A program made the translations under genes and the position numbers. DNA of 64,000 bases from positions 186,001 through 250,000 of the forward strand of contig JANATG010000021.1 of the NCBI GenBank assembly GCA_029449235.1, in the 5' to 3' direction. Positions 11,919 through 23,420 of this stretch are shown here, in pieces (position 1 is the stretch's first letter; every line of letters begins with the position of its first letter). Source of the stretch: Linnemannia schmuckeri. Lineage: Eukaryota; Mortierellomycota; Mortierellomycetes; Mortierellales; Mortierellaceae. Under the pieces are notes generated by a model. That model did no database searches and was not told the origin of the DNA. It saw only the letters and a program-made list of their open reading frames with translations.

Positions 11919-14622
11919 GGCAAAGTCCCATAGTTGTTTCCACGATATGATGATTTGGAGGCTCTGGAGGAGAGAGAGTTATGAGCGTAGTGGTTCTGTC
12001 GGGGCATGTTAGAATGGAGAATTCATTCGTCTTATCGCTTCTTTACTTACAGTTTAATAAAGAGAGAATGGGAAAACAACAACAGGACCAAAAGGTAGTA
12101 GGTGGGAAGAAAGAGAAGTAAAGTAGTAAAGTGGACAGATGAAAGGGAGGCAAGAAAGGGAGAAGAAGAGGAAGGAAGGGGAGTGAAGAACGGGATGGTG
12201 CCAGTGGGGAGGGTATGCAGGTGTATTGGTGGTGTGTGTCCTTTTTTTGCGAATGATTGAATGTCTTCTGACGACAGAGAAGAACATAGAGTGTATTATG
12301 TCGAGGTCAAAAAAGAGAAAGGAAAAATGAGGCGAAGACGAGGGCAGAGAGCAAAGGAAAGAGGGAGAGGGAGAGGGAGCGAAATGAAAAAATGACGAGT
12401 TTTTTCAGTTGCAGAGGTGTCAGATGGGTCACGAACCACCACGAGTGAAAAGAGAAGACGTGAGAGAAAAAAAAAGTTTTTATATACGACCAGGGTAAAG
12501 CAGAGTATTGTAAAAAAATGGTGTTGTCATTCAGTGGCGCACTGCCCTACTTTCCTTTCTCTGTTAGTTCAACAGCCAGTCTGTTGTCGCTCCACTTTAT
12601 TCATTCTCTTTTCCTTCTCTTTTCCTTCTCTTTTCCTGTGTCTGCCAACATAAAAACCAAGACAGACTTGCTTCAATACAGTACACGATGTAGCGATACA
12701 CTTTTCTTTTTTATTTTATCCTTTGTCTATGCTCGCACCCATTTTCATTTAAACTATGCTAGCTTCTTATTATCGAATAGCTGAATTGCACGAACACCTA
12801 GCCCGCCAAAATGGCGACCCACGGTGGAAAGCGAAGTGTGTGTGTGTGTGCAATTGACCGATCAAATACGGAAAAAGAGCGCGTCCCTGTGTGAAACCTA
12901 AAATTCATTGATATGTCTCAGAAATTCCTTGCCCTTGCCAGTTGATCAAATATTAACAGGGTAACCTGGTTCACTGATCACCAGTCGGTCTTGCCTGAAC
13001 ACCAACGTTTCCCGCCACTAATCAACCAGCTCTCGCTCCTTCTCTCGCTCTCTTTCTCGCTCCTTCTCTCTCTCTTTTCCTCACCGATTTCAAGCCGGAA
13101 TCGCCTTCACTTCTTGATTGACTCTACCGCGATGTGGATGCGGTGTAGATCCTCCGTTCCCCTTCGTTCCTTCTCCCATTCATCTCTTTTTTTTTTTTTT
13201 TTTTTTTTTTTTTCGTTTTGTCAGGTTCAATCTATGCCACAACTCTTTTCTCTACCCCTTCCTAGTCTATCTAACTTTCTCTCTGCCTGCCTGCCTGTCC
13301 TTTCCCCTTGGTTGGCAGCCCCCTTTGGATTTCTCTCTCTTGTCCTCGGACCATTTTTTAAATTCAGGCAAATGGAGGAGACGAAGCGAGGGAGAGAAGG
13401 AGACGGTGTAGGAAGAAAACAAGGAGGAGGGGACGAAGTGAGGGGATATTCATCTTATTAACATCCTCTTCTCTTTTTCATTAATAAAACCAAATTGGCC
13501 AATGCACAAAAAAGATTACTTGCGATATCAAAAACTAATTTCGCGACGCGTCTTCATTTCCTCGATATATGTATGTTACCCACAGCATCTTTAATTAATT
13601 CAAAGGTCAATAAGGAGGTGCTTGGGTTAACAAGCGAATATAGCTAAAGACAAGGCTGAGGTAGCCCAATGTAGGGTCAAGTAGTAAACGGATGAGATTC
13701 GGAACGTCTGGTCCTCCCTCCTCTTCTCTTGTTCAATTTCCGTAGTTGCCACTATCTTCAGTCTCTATACTGAAGTCTATTACACCTGCACCATCCTACC
13801 ACCACCACCACCTCCTCCTTCCGCAACAAAAAACACGCTACGACAGTTGGGAAAAGGGGGGAGGAGACCTGTCATAAACTAAGTGAGGGGGAAGGGCTCA
13901 AGTTTCCGATGCTTATTTGCTTTCTGCTAAATGACAAAGGAGAAAGGAAGGTGGTATTGGTATTGATTGACAGCAATTGGATGACTAAAGATATCAAAAT
14001 AACTTGTTTCCTCCTTGCTCTCCTTATCTCCAAATATCCAAGTGTTGGAGTGAGTACCCTTTTTTTTGTATTTTCTTGCCATTGAAAGAGCATAGGGAGG
14101 GGAGGGAAAGAGGGAGGTCAGTAATTCTCAAAGAGGGAGCTGGGGGAGAAGAAGGAAAGGGATGGATGAATGAACAGCACACTTTTGAGCTCGTAAATGA
14201 GGAGTCTAGTAGACTGACCCCCTGGCCCAAATGAAGATCAAAAGACTCCATGGGCCGGGCAGGTTTAAAGAGTACTGAGGCAGAGGCAAGGAGAAAAAAA
14301 TAGAAGGGACAGCTACTTTACTAACCACAACACGTTCTTTGCCCTTACACTCATTCCTCCACATTTTGCCTCCAACCTTTCTCTCCCTCATCGTCCACTC
14401 TGAAGAGTATTTTGTCTCGATTAGGAATGTAGTGAGCTGAATATAAAACGCGACACCAGATATGTTGTAGTTGTTTCCTCCCTTTACTTTCGCACCGCAT
14501 GTTTGCTTGGTAAGGTTATGTGGTCCACTATCATGTAAGGAAACCACTGTTGCGTATTCGAGAACGTCCTTGGCTGTTTGCCTCGAACCTGGATCTGATC
14601 GTGATTGTCTCTTGGTGCATTT

Positions 14623-14653
<31 letters not shown>

Positions 14654-17636
14654 TTTGGCGTTGATGTTTATTTTGGTCCAGACTAAAGAAGAGTCGAGTT
14701 GACCGAGTGGGAAAGATGCACGGTTTGGTAGAGGTCAGGAGTCAGGTCTATGAAAGAGAGACAGAAGATAAAGAGATGGTTCTGAGAGAAAGAAAGGAGG
14801 GAGGAAAGCCAGGTGCTGTGAGCGGGAAGAAATGGCAAGGGAATAAAGTCGGTATGAAAGGGCTGGTCCGGGCTGATAACCTGCGGGAATGAAATGGAAA
14901 TGAATATATACATCTTGACGCCGTACTCTCAGTTGTGTATGCTGAGGACATCGATGATGGCTCAAGTGGGGTTTGAGCGGTAGAAAGAAGGGGTGGAAGA
15001 GTGTTGAAAGACCAAGACACGGAAAAGGAACTTCCTGCTGGGCGGAATACGAGATGGGTGGGATACATTGAGCTCGGGTCTCTTTGCCTTGTTTGGTCTT
15101 TTTCCCAGCTGAAAAGTCAGCCCAACCGAGGAAGAAAAGGATGAGCATGCACAGACCAAGATGCTTTTCATCTCTTTTTTCCTTTCCTCTTTTGTCTCTC
15201 TGGTATAAATTTGGAGATACATGCGCGACTAAGAACTAAGCGTCAACAAAAAGCAAGCTGCATGCTCATTTGGCAAATGCGAGTTTCTCTGAAAGGAAAA
15301 AAAAAGACGGGAAATGAAAAAACGATAATGGTGATGAATGGTTGTAAGACAGGCTAACTTGGTGAGGTTTACAACAGTCGGAGCTTCGCGTGTTTTTCTG
15401 TCGAACGTCAACACGTTTTCTTCATAGAGCAAGCCATGCGAGACGAGAAATGAACTCATAGACTGAGGGAATAAACTCAAGGGAGTGTAAAATCTAACTC
15501 AACTGAATCTCCGACTCTTTTATTGGTAGTCGCTCTGGTCTGTTTTGCTGTCTTTCTGCTTTTTTTCCACCTTTTCCTCTGCAGCATTTTTTTAAGACCA
15601 GACAATTCTAACCATGAATACTATCGTCTACTGTTGATGTCCTATTTTCGGATACATCCGAGAGAAAGAGAGAGCGAGAAAAGTATGAGAAATAAGTATT
15701 TGGATTCATTAGGCAAAGCAGAAAAAAGACGCTACTCAGCGGCATAGACCAACTAGGACGCCTCGCCTTAATTCATGTAAATACCTTATCTGCCCCTCCT
15801 CAACGGACAAAGGAGATATATGATTGACTACGATCAGCTAGGCCGGGGTCTGGGCCTAGAGCAGACCGTTCTATGTCCATGTCCCCCTTTTTTAGTTGCC
15901 CCGATCTGCCTTCTCTTGGTTTCTTTGAGGCCGTTGGAAAGCAGTAAAAATGTAAGGGGGTGGTCGCTGTATTGAAAGGATGCTCTTGCAAGGAACGAGG
16001 TGGGTGAACCAATCAAATGGCTTATCTGATTCCGGGCGACTACAAACAACAACAACGACGACAACCTGACAAGGCAGAAAATAATGGACGCGGCTTGACT
16101 ACGCTCACAGGGCTCACTTATTTTTGATAGTTGGATATTCAACGCGGCAAAAATAAAATACTCAAAGGTGGAGTAATATGGAAAGCAAGGGGTTGAGGAG
16201 TGTGGTCTTGTCTAGGGTTGGAGACATGTCATGGTGACGACCCCATCGTGCTTTTCATAGCATCTATCTAACTATTACAGGACAAGAAAGGGGGGCAACA
16301 ACGCGTGTTTTCAAATTTTCGTATGTTGCCTGTGCATTTTAACACTATTCACAATTTTGGTCTAGAGTAACGGTGATGCGAGGGGTTTTGATTTCGATAG
16401 CTCATCTTTTTATTTTGTGTTTGCACTCGCTTGGTGCGTGAGTATGATCGTTAGTCACTAAAACAACGTGGTGCTGGTCCGTGTCCATCCCTTAGCCTGG
16501 GCGCGCCCTTCAAGCAGGTGGTGTGGACAGGGCATAAAAAAGGTCAGGGTCCTTTTGTTACTCGAGCGTAAGAAGGGGCGTTAATTTTAGCATCATCTTT
16601 TGTGGTAATCTCTTACCAAAAAAAATTGTAAACGTGTGTTGCATTAATCAAGTTCTCTCCTTGTCTCTGGGGTATACCTCGAATGGCGTCTGCATCATAA
16701 GAACCGTTAGAGATCTGACGACTACCATGACCGCGAGGAGGTTACGATCACCCGAACCAGCCATCTGCTATAAATGTAGACCGGGTCGGTTGTCTTTTTT
16801 GTCGAAAGGAATGTGGGTTGAGTGGCGAAAAACATCAAGCTATCGGTTTGAGGCATTCGGATGGGGTTGTTTGCGAAAGAAGTCAACGTTGCACTGTTCT
16901 CAATGGGCCTCGATGATCAATATTTTTTCTACCAACCTTAGTTTTTTGGCACGGGGTGGTTCCAAGTGCTCTTCATCAGCCTGTTGATGGTGCCTGAAAG
17001 TTGCCTCGAAACTAAATGACGTCTATTTTGGATGATACCTAGAGTATGGAGAAGAGGAAGTGCAGACCATAGACTTTGGGGTGGATGTGACTCTCGAAAG
17101 GTTTGCTTTTGTTTGTCCTTGAGACAACCATGATAGTACGCGGACCAATAATGCCAAGAAGTATTATAAGGTACCGAGTGGTATTGTCGCTACTCGCTGG
17201 CAATCAGCAAAAGAGGGGAGGGCGAGGTGTTCCCAGAGTTCAGATGGGTTCTTTCTTACTTACGTCTTCAATGTTCCCAAGCCACAGACGAACCTACAGT
17301 ATTCTTGCCTTTTGGCCCCTTGTGTATGTTATGTGCGAATAAGATTCGTTCCCAACCTATTTCGGCCATTTCTTCCGCTCTCATTTTGTGCCCACTTTTT
17401 TTTTTTTTTTTTTTCTTGAACCCTTTGGGCTTTGTCAGCGTAGAGACCAAATAATTACTTTTCTTACTTTGTTCTTTTCTTTTTCCCCTTCTTCTTCTAT
17501 CACTTGTCCTCTCCCCTTCCTTTCCTAATCTTTCTTGCAACTCAGGACACGCATCATCTCAGCACGGGCACTCACCTACCTTATCAACAGCAAACAAACA
17601 ATCGGCGTCCCTACTATTACAACAACAGCAACAAAC
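10381..17636. other. 7.3 kb region without a supported gene
   Basis: This is the longest stretch without a recognisable gene. It begins with the presumed promoter of the phosphodiesterase gene (GAAGAGGAAG-type purine tracts near 10740-10850) and ends in the CT-rich leader of the RNF121-like gene (17455-17530). In between are CT-rich low-complexity DNA (11010-11570), a TGTTGTC tandem repeat, long T-runs (13187-13213, 14632-14656, 17397-17414) and ordinary-looking unique DNA at 15500-17100. I looked for family motifs, spliced frames, tRNA B-box-like sequence and core spliceosomal RNA sequences on both strands and saw none I could defend. Confidence 0.5.
11828..11917. repeat. TGTTGTC tandem repeat plus 32-base T-run
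   Basis: A 7-base unit (TGTTGTC, first copies TGTTGTT) repeats about eight times from 11828 to 11885. It is followed directly by about 32 T residues (11886-11917). It is intergenic, with no associated open frame that looks coding. Confidence 0.9.
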
Positions 17637-19654
17637 ATGGAGCAGCGTGCAGAGTCGATCGAACATATCCTCCATGAGGCAGAGGAAGGAAAGATCCATC
17701 TGAGCGAGGGTCAGATTCATAAGTGAGTGATCATCTACCTACCTCATCATCCTTTAACTCGACCAAGGAAGCAACCACATGTCAACAACAGCAACAGCAA
17801 CAACGGAAGAGGCAAGGGAGCAGTGGCAACAAAGGTGTAGTGGAGAACTAGGGGTTGTCTTGGCACTCTGTCTGCCCGATATGGAAAGAACACTATTAGA
17901 ACCAGCTTCGTTGTCAATCATACTTTCTTCACAGGATTATTGATAGGACGACCAGGCAGGCACACCATAACTCAGCATCTTGGCACACGCCGTCGTCAAA
18001 GGGACCAATTGAATCATTAAATTGGCGTACTACCATCATCTCCATCCTGGATGAACGATATACCTTGGTCTCGAAAAGGACAACCATGGAGAGAATGCTC
18101 TTCCAGATATACTCAACACAAACTTGTTTACACTATCACAACGACTGAACTGCATGATCTAAAGAAACACCTGTCTCCCACCATTCAATCGCTTTACTGC
18201 TTTCTTAGTCTCGAGAACCAGGCAAAATACTTTCACGAGCATGCGGGACACGAGAGCACTCACAGCAAAATGGCCATGATCATCATCTTTGCCTTGGTCG
18301 CTTTCCAGTTTGTACTGCTTTGGTGGAAGAAGCACCACTACCGGTCATACCAGGCCACAACCACCATCGGACTCTGGTAACCTACTTGTTTTTTGTTTCT
18401 GGATTGTATCAAAATTGAGAAAGAGAGCGAGCAGTTGATACATGCCCCTAACTGTTTGACCTCCCTTCTCCATGTTTACTCGTCTGCTCCTGCTTACCTG
18501 CTTGCTATCACCATATTTTATCTCTGTAGGATTATCCCATTTGCGTTTGCGCTCCAGAGTGGGATGAAGCAATTTGCGACAGTCTGGGTCATATTTACAA
18601 TTCTCAACTCATGGATCATCTACAAGGCAACCAGGAAACCTCTTCACCACATGACCCCTAAGTACGCCTTTCCTCGTCAACAATTTTTATGTGGCTCGGG
18701 ATGTTTGACACAGTGAATTTCTATTACGAAGTACACCAACACTAATCGTTTTCTCGTCTTGTTCATAGGGTTGTGTACAAGTGGTACTGGGTGATCTACC
18801 AGATCTCGTATGTTACTGGAATCATTGGATACGGCATGATGTTCTTGACCTTCATGGGATTCGGTGTCACCCCACCAAAGGAGGGTGAGGAGCCTAAAAC
18901 CTCGTTCCTTGTCACCTGGGGCTTGACCTTTTTAACTTACGGCATCTACTTTGGGTAATAATCACCTTGACCATTCTCATCCATTAAGCTTCAACCTTGC
19001 AAAGGACCCATGAACTTTTGAACGCTGACTGACCTGTCGTTACCCAATCATCTTTCTCTTCCGTTTCAATAGTATTCTTGGAAGGGACTTTGTTGAGTTT
19101 TGCACGGAATCGATGGCGTCGACATTGGGCTACTACACCAAGGAGGGTTTTCCTCGCAAGCATCTTCGCTTGGGAGTGTGCGCCATCTGCGGTATCCACG
19201 TTTCGAATGCGATCAGCACAATCGATGCTCATGGACACTTGCAGGCACCTGTCGTTCTCCAGCCTTCTCCTAACGGTGCCCCTGTTGAGCCCAGCATCAA
19301 GTTGAACTGTGGTCACGAGTTCCATGAGGAGTGCATTCGTGGATGGTGTTTGATTGGAAAGAAGGATATGTGCCCTTACTGCAAGGAGAAAGTTGATCTC
19401 CGTGCCTTCAAGACTAACCCCTGGGACACAACCCAGCAGCTTTACCTCAACCTCCTGGATGCCCTTCGGTAACTTTTATGTCTTCCTTTTAACTGAATAT
19501 CGTCTGCAGTAGTAGTCAGATGCTTATGACTGTGATGCTAACCATGTTCCTGTAACTCCTGTACTTTATTGCTCCACATAGATATATGATTGTGTGGCAA
19601 CCAGTGATTATGGGTCTGGTCCAGTTTGGATTCTACATGACGGGACTTGATTAA
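17637..19654 (+). CDS. RNF121/RNF175-type multi-pass membrane RING E3 ubiquitin ligase
   Basis: RNF121 relatives are ER/Golgi membrane ubiquitin ligases linked to membrane protein quality control. Six exons: 17637-17722, 18209-18376, 18530-18661, 18769-18954, 19073-19468 and 19582-19654 (1041 nt, 346 residues), all phases consistent. After a soluble N-terminus (GHESTHSK) come several membrane segments, the first at about 50-68 (MAMIIIFALVAFQFVLLWW), then a conserved YKATRKPLHHMTPK loop and VYKWYWVIYQISYVTGIIGY. The RING-like domain has C227/C230 (CAIC), C270-G-H272, FHEEC (H275, C278), the diagnostic RGWCLIGKK and CPYC (C291/C294). A final hydrophobic stretch (WQPVIMGLVQFGFYMTGLD) matches the animal C-terminus. 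Substrates are not evident. ADE2 follows on the same strand 425 bp downstream. Confidence 0.92.
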
Positions 19655-20079
19655 GAACCCAGCAAGGACTAGTTTGTGGCGAGGAAAAAAAAATCTTTAC
19701 CCCATTTGCGATAGACCATAGAGACCAGCGACTTTTACTCGTATTAATATCAAATACTTTTTTCCAGCAAACAAAAAAAATGAATCAATTAAGGGCTGCA
19801 TCGATTCTTGTTTCCCCGCATCTTTAGGACTCCCTTTTCGGGAAGAGACAACAGCAGTCCCCTTAGGAGGGATTCAAAGTCCACTTCACGACAAAGTACG
19901 ACTCACAGAGAAAGGAAGTGGAGTGAACACGATATCATTTTAAAAAAGATTGCTGATCTTTTTTTTTTTTACCCTCCTTCTCTTTCTCATTTCAATCACT
20001 CCTCTCATCACTTCTCACTCTCTTCTCTCCCCACTCTCTTCTCTCCCGCCCCCTCCCTCTCAACAACACAAGCACACGA
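19655..20079. other. Intergenic spacer with ADE2 promoter
   Basis: 425 bp between same-strand genes. It should hold the RNF121-like 3' UTR and the ADE2 promoter and leader. From about 19966 to 20060 the + strand is strongly CT-rich after a short T-run, a common core-promoter feature in fungi. I could not identify a TGACTC (Gcn4/Bas1-type) element; the closest is CGACTCA near 19900. Confidence 0.5.
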
Positions 20080-22080
20080 ATGGAAGCTCGCAAGGTCGGA
20101 ATCCTCGGCGGTGGTCAGCTCGGTCGCATGGTCCAGGAGGCCGCCTCCCGCCTCAACATCTCGCTCACCATCCTTGACGAGCCTGTCGACGCTCCCGCCA
20201 AACAGGTTAACGCCTTCCAGACACATCTCCAAGGATCCTTTAAGGACCCCGTCAAGATTCGCGAGCTCGCCCAACAGGTCGATGTCATCACCGTCGAGAT
20301 CGAGCACGTTGATACCACCGTCCTCAAGGAGCTCGAGGCCTCCGGCAAGTCCATCCACCCCACCCCCGCCACCATCACTCTGATCCAGGACAAGTACCTC
20401 CAAAAGCAGCACTTGGCCAAGTACCAGATCCCCCTCGCAGACTCGTTGGATTGTCCGGATCAGGAGGCCATTGAAAAGGCAGGACACGAGTTTGGTTACC
20501 CCTTCATGCTCAAGGCCAAGACCATGGCCTACGACGGCAAGGGTAACTATGTCGTCAAGTCCCAGGATGATCTCAAGGACGCTCGCTCCAAGCTCGCCCC
20601 CGGTGTGCCACTCTATGCCGAGCGTTGGGCCAAGTTTGACCGCGAGTTGGCAGTCATGGTTGTTCGTTCGGTGACGGGCGAGGTCCGATCCTACCCTGTT
20701 GTTGAGACGGTCCACAAGAACAGCATCTGCCACTTGGTCTTTGCGCCCGCCCAGGTCGGACGTGGCTTGACGGGTACTTCAGACGAGACCTTTTCGACGT
20801 CAATTCAGGAGCGTGCCAGGAAGGTTGCCGAAAATGCCATCGCCAGTCTTTCTGGCGCCGGTGTCTTTGGAGTCGAGATGTTCTTGATGCAGGATGGTAC
20901 GTCTCATTCTCATTTCAATTCCCGCCCCTCCTTCCCCGAACAGTTTATTTCTTTTTCGTTGTTATTCATCCCCCGCCGCCTTTTCCCCTCTGGTCCCCCA
21001 ACCAATAACCAATGGCCTCGGACTACATTGAAGAACATGCAAAGCTAATGACTCTTTTCTCCTATCTATTAGGCCAGATCTTGTTGAACGAGATTGCTCC
21101 CCGCCCTCACAACTCGGGACACTATACCATCGAGGCCTGCCACACCTCCCAGTACGAGAACCATCTCCGCGCTATCCTTGGCCTCCCTCTTGGATCGACT
21201 GCCATGAAGGTCCAGGCTTCAGGAATGTTGAACATCTTGGGCGCTGGCGACAAAACCTACGAGGCCTGTGAGCTTGCCTACGGTATCCCTGGAACGACAA
21301 CTCATTTGTACGGCAAGAAGGAGTGCAAGGCTGGACGCAAGATGGGCCACATTACCGTCGTGGGTGATTCGATGCAGGAAGTCCACGACCGTCTCTTGCC
21401 CATGGTCATGGCGATGGATCCCAAGGACGAGTCGCCCTTCAACCTCGACCCTATGGTCTCGATCGTCATGGGGTCGGACTCGGATCTCAAGGTGATGGAG
21501 GATGCGGCCAAGATCTTGGCCAAGATGGGCGTTCCCTTTGAGCTCTCGTTGGTCTCTGCTCACAGGACTCCCGAGCGGATGTACCATTTCGGACGGATGG
21601 CGGACAAGCGTGGAATCAAGGTCATTATTGCTGGTGCTGGTGGAGCCGCTCACTTGCCCGGTATGGTCGCCGCTTTGACGCCCTTGCCCGTCATCGGTGT
21701 CCCTGTCCGCGGAAGCACCCTCGATGGTGTCGACTCTCTCCACTCTATCGTCCAGATGCCTGTAAGTCTTTGCTCCTGTTTTCTCTCCATGGATGTAATT
21801 TCATTCTTGATTATTGCAGTGCTTTATATAACATATCTATTCATACTCTGATCTCTTTCAAAATGAAAAAAAAAAATAGCGCGGTGTGCCAGTGGCAACG
21901 GTGGCGATCAACAACAGCACAAACGCAGCATTGTTGGCGGTCAGGATGCTGGGCAGCTTTATCCCCTCTTACTTAGACAGGATGGAGAAGTACCAGGTGC
22001 AGATGGAGAAGGAGGTCCAGGCCAAGATTGCTACCCTTGACCAGGTCGGCTGGCAAAAGTATGAGTACATCAAGCACTAG
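20080..22080 (+). CDS. ADE2: Phosphoribosylaminoimidazole carboxylase (ADE2)
   Basis: Carboxylates 5-aminoimidazole ribonucleotide during de novo purine synthesis in the cytosol. Exons 20080-20896, 21073-21761 and 21880-22080 (1707 nt, 568 residues; yeast Ade2 is 571). The N-terminal PurK-like part starts VGILGGGQLGRM and carries the ATP-grasp signature AYDGKGNYVV near 149-158 and QILLNEIAPRPHNSGH. The C-terminal PurE-like domain begins near residue 400 with VSIVMGSDSDLKVM, then SAHRTPER and GAGGAAHLPGM. The last exon supplies RGVPVATVAINNSTNAALLA. The two-domain fusion is the normal fungal arrangement. Start chosen: the first ATG after the CT-rich leader, directly before the Rossmann strand. 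ADE4 of the same pathway lies 14 kb downstream on the same strand. Confidence 0.96.
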
Positions 22081-22665
22081 ATACCAAGTTAAGGGTTAGT
22101 TGTATGTGTACGTGTACACTTTTTTCTTCTTTCGTTTATTATCGTCGTTAGTAGACACATCTCATTTTATTATTGCATACAATACACAATATCAAATCAC
22201 ACAAATGTCCCTTGATGTATTCACAGAAGTAATGCGTTCAGGACACAGAGCACCAAAACAAATATTTGCAAATGTGATTTTTTTCCTTTGGTTGTGTACC
22301 ACTGGAAATTACCTTGGCGAAAGCACCTGAGTAGCTACAAAAGTGTGCATGATGGCGGCAGTCCGTTGTAAATGTGTTCAAGAAGGGTTGCTGGTTGGGA
22401 TTCTACTGTGTCGTGCCCTACAACGTCATCTTCTGCCCCCCTCTTGCTGGATGTCATTTGTGGAATGGGATTTAGACCCGGAGAGTCCTTTTCTTAAGTC
22501 TTTCCGCCGAATTGCGATTCTGACTTCCAGGTAGTTCCCATAGCTTTGCCTTTCTTCGATAATGACTCGTCGTCTCTTGGGAGGTAGCCTACAGGGCTGT
22601 ATGCGAAGTTCCTATTGGACGAGCTCGTCTTCCTCGGTGTCGTTGTCGTTCTTATCACTCTGACT

Positions 22666-23385
22666 CTATTCGTCGTCAACGTCCTCACCTCTAACATCCT
22701 CGGCCTCGTCGCTCTCAACTTCCTCTCCGCCACCTCCTTCGTCTGCTGCTTGCTCCTCTTCCTCCATGATGAAGACATCGATGGTAGCCTCTCTATCCTG
22801 TGGTCGTTGTTCTGGTGGAGAGATGGAGACTTCAACTAATAGGCACATTTAAACAAACGAAAAAAGGATATAGGCATACATTGGCTTTTGTGTATGGGTA
22901 CTATCCTAAACAGAGCTTAAAAACGGCGGTGTCTGTTTACGCCCACTTACAGTCCACACGCAGATGAGGGCCTAACCCAAACCCCGACATATTAAAGCTT
23001 GCTCTGTCGGCGAAGTAGAGGGTGATGGGAACAAAGTCGTCCCCTCGCATGGTCACGTAGACGCATCCAAAACTGCATGCACAGTACCTGTACGCAAAAG
23101 AAACGAGCACGTTTTTGTTGTTGTTTTAACTGATCATGCATGCGAAAAATAAAACTGGAGAAAAAAAAGATCTTAAGCGCATAAAGCAACAGGAGAAGAA
23201 TATTCATTTTTTGTTTGTCTTTCTTTCTTTCTTTACCAGAGGTGAGATGTGAAAGTCCAGTCTGTGGAACATGGCACCTATGTTCTCGTTGGAGTGGTCG
23301 ATTGCAGATGCAGAGAAGTGCCATTTGAAGGTCTTGGCGGGTTGGCGGTTCCACCGGCAGCAGTAGTGGCGACTTGGACGTTCAT
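22666..23385 (-). CDS. Candidate small gene with a reading-frame conflict in exon 1
   Basis: Three minus-strand segments join through standard splice sites: 23237-23385, 22951-23087 and 22666-22835 (456 nt, divisible by three). Segment 2 reads VYVTMRGDDFVPITLYFADR and continues through GPHLRVD into segment 3, FEVSISPPEQRPQDREA, ending in a Glu/Asp-rich tail DVRGEDVDDE and a TAG. These look like genuine protein with coding-type base use. Segment 1 starts at the ATG at 23385 (MNVQVATTAAGGTANP), but that frame meets TAG at codon 36. The -1 frame through the same DNA reads very protein-like (KTFKWHFSASAIDHSNENIG, then MFHRLDFHISPL). So segment 1 seems to carry compensating frame changes, or my start or splicing is wrong. 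It may be a damaged gene, a sequence error or an unusual exon structure. Family not recognised. Confidence 0.35.
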
Positions 23386-23399
23386 GGAACCTGTTGTAG

Positions 23400-23420
23400 T
23401 TGTGTGTGTGTGTGTGTGTG
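23400..23420. repeat. (TG)n microsatellite
   Basis: About ten TG dinucleotides directly upstream (minus-strand sense) of the candidate small gene's ATG at 23385. Confidence 0.85.

Noticed and set aside
11573..12012. Overlapping open frames on both strands
   Set aside because: They are built largely on the TGTTGTC repeat and the T-run, with no family motif.
12991..13461. 156-residue plus-strand open frame
   Set aside because: It is composed of CT-rich low-complexity sequence (Ser/Leu/Phe repeats) and crosses a 27-base T-run.
14735..15148. Minus-strand open frame with protein-like pieces
   Set aside because: Low-complexity Pro/Ser/Phe composition, no recognisable domain, and no splice structure that extends it.
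15229..15480. Minus-strand frame reading MSSFLVSHGLLYEENVLTF
   Set aside because: It looks mildly protein-like, but there is no usable donor after it and no conserved neighbour exon; too little support.
20008..20733. 241-residue minus-strand open frame
   Set aside because: It is antisense to the well-conserved ADE2 exon 1 and shows no motif of its own.
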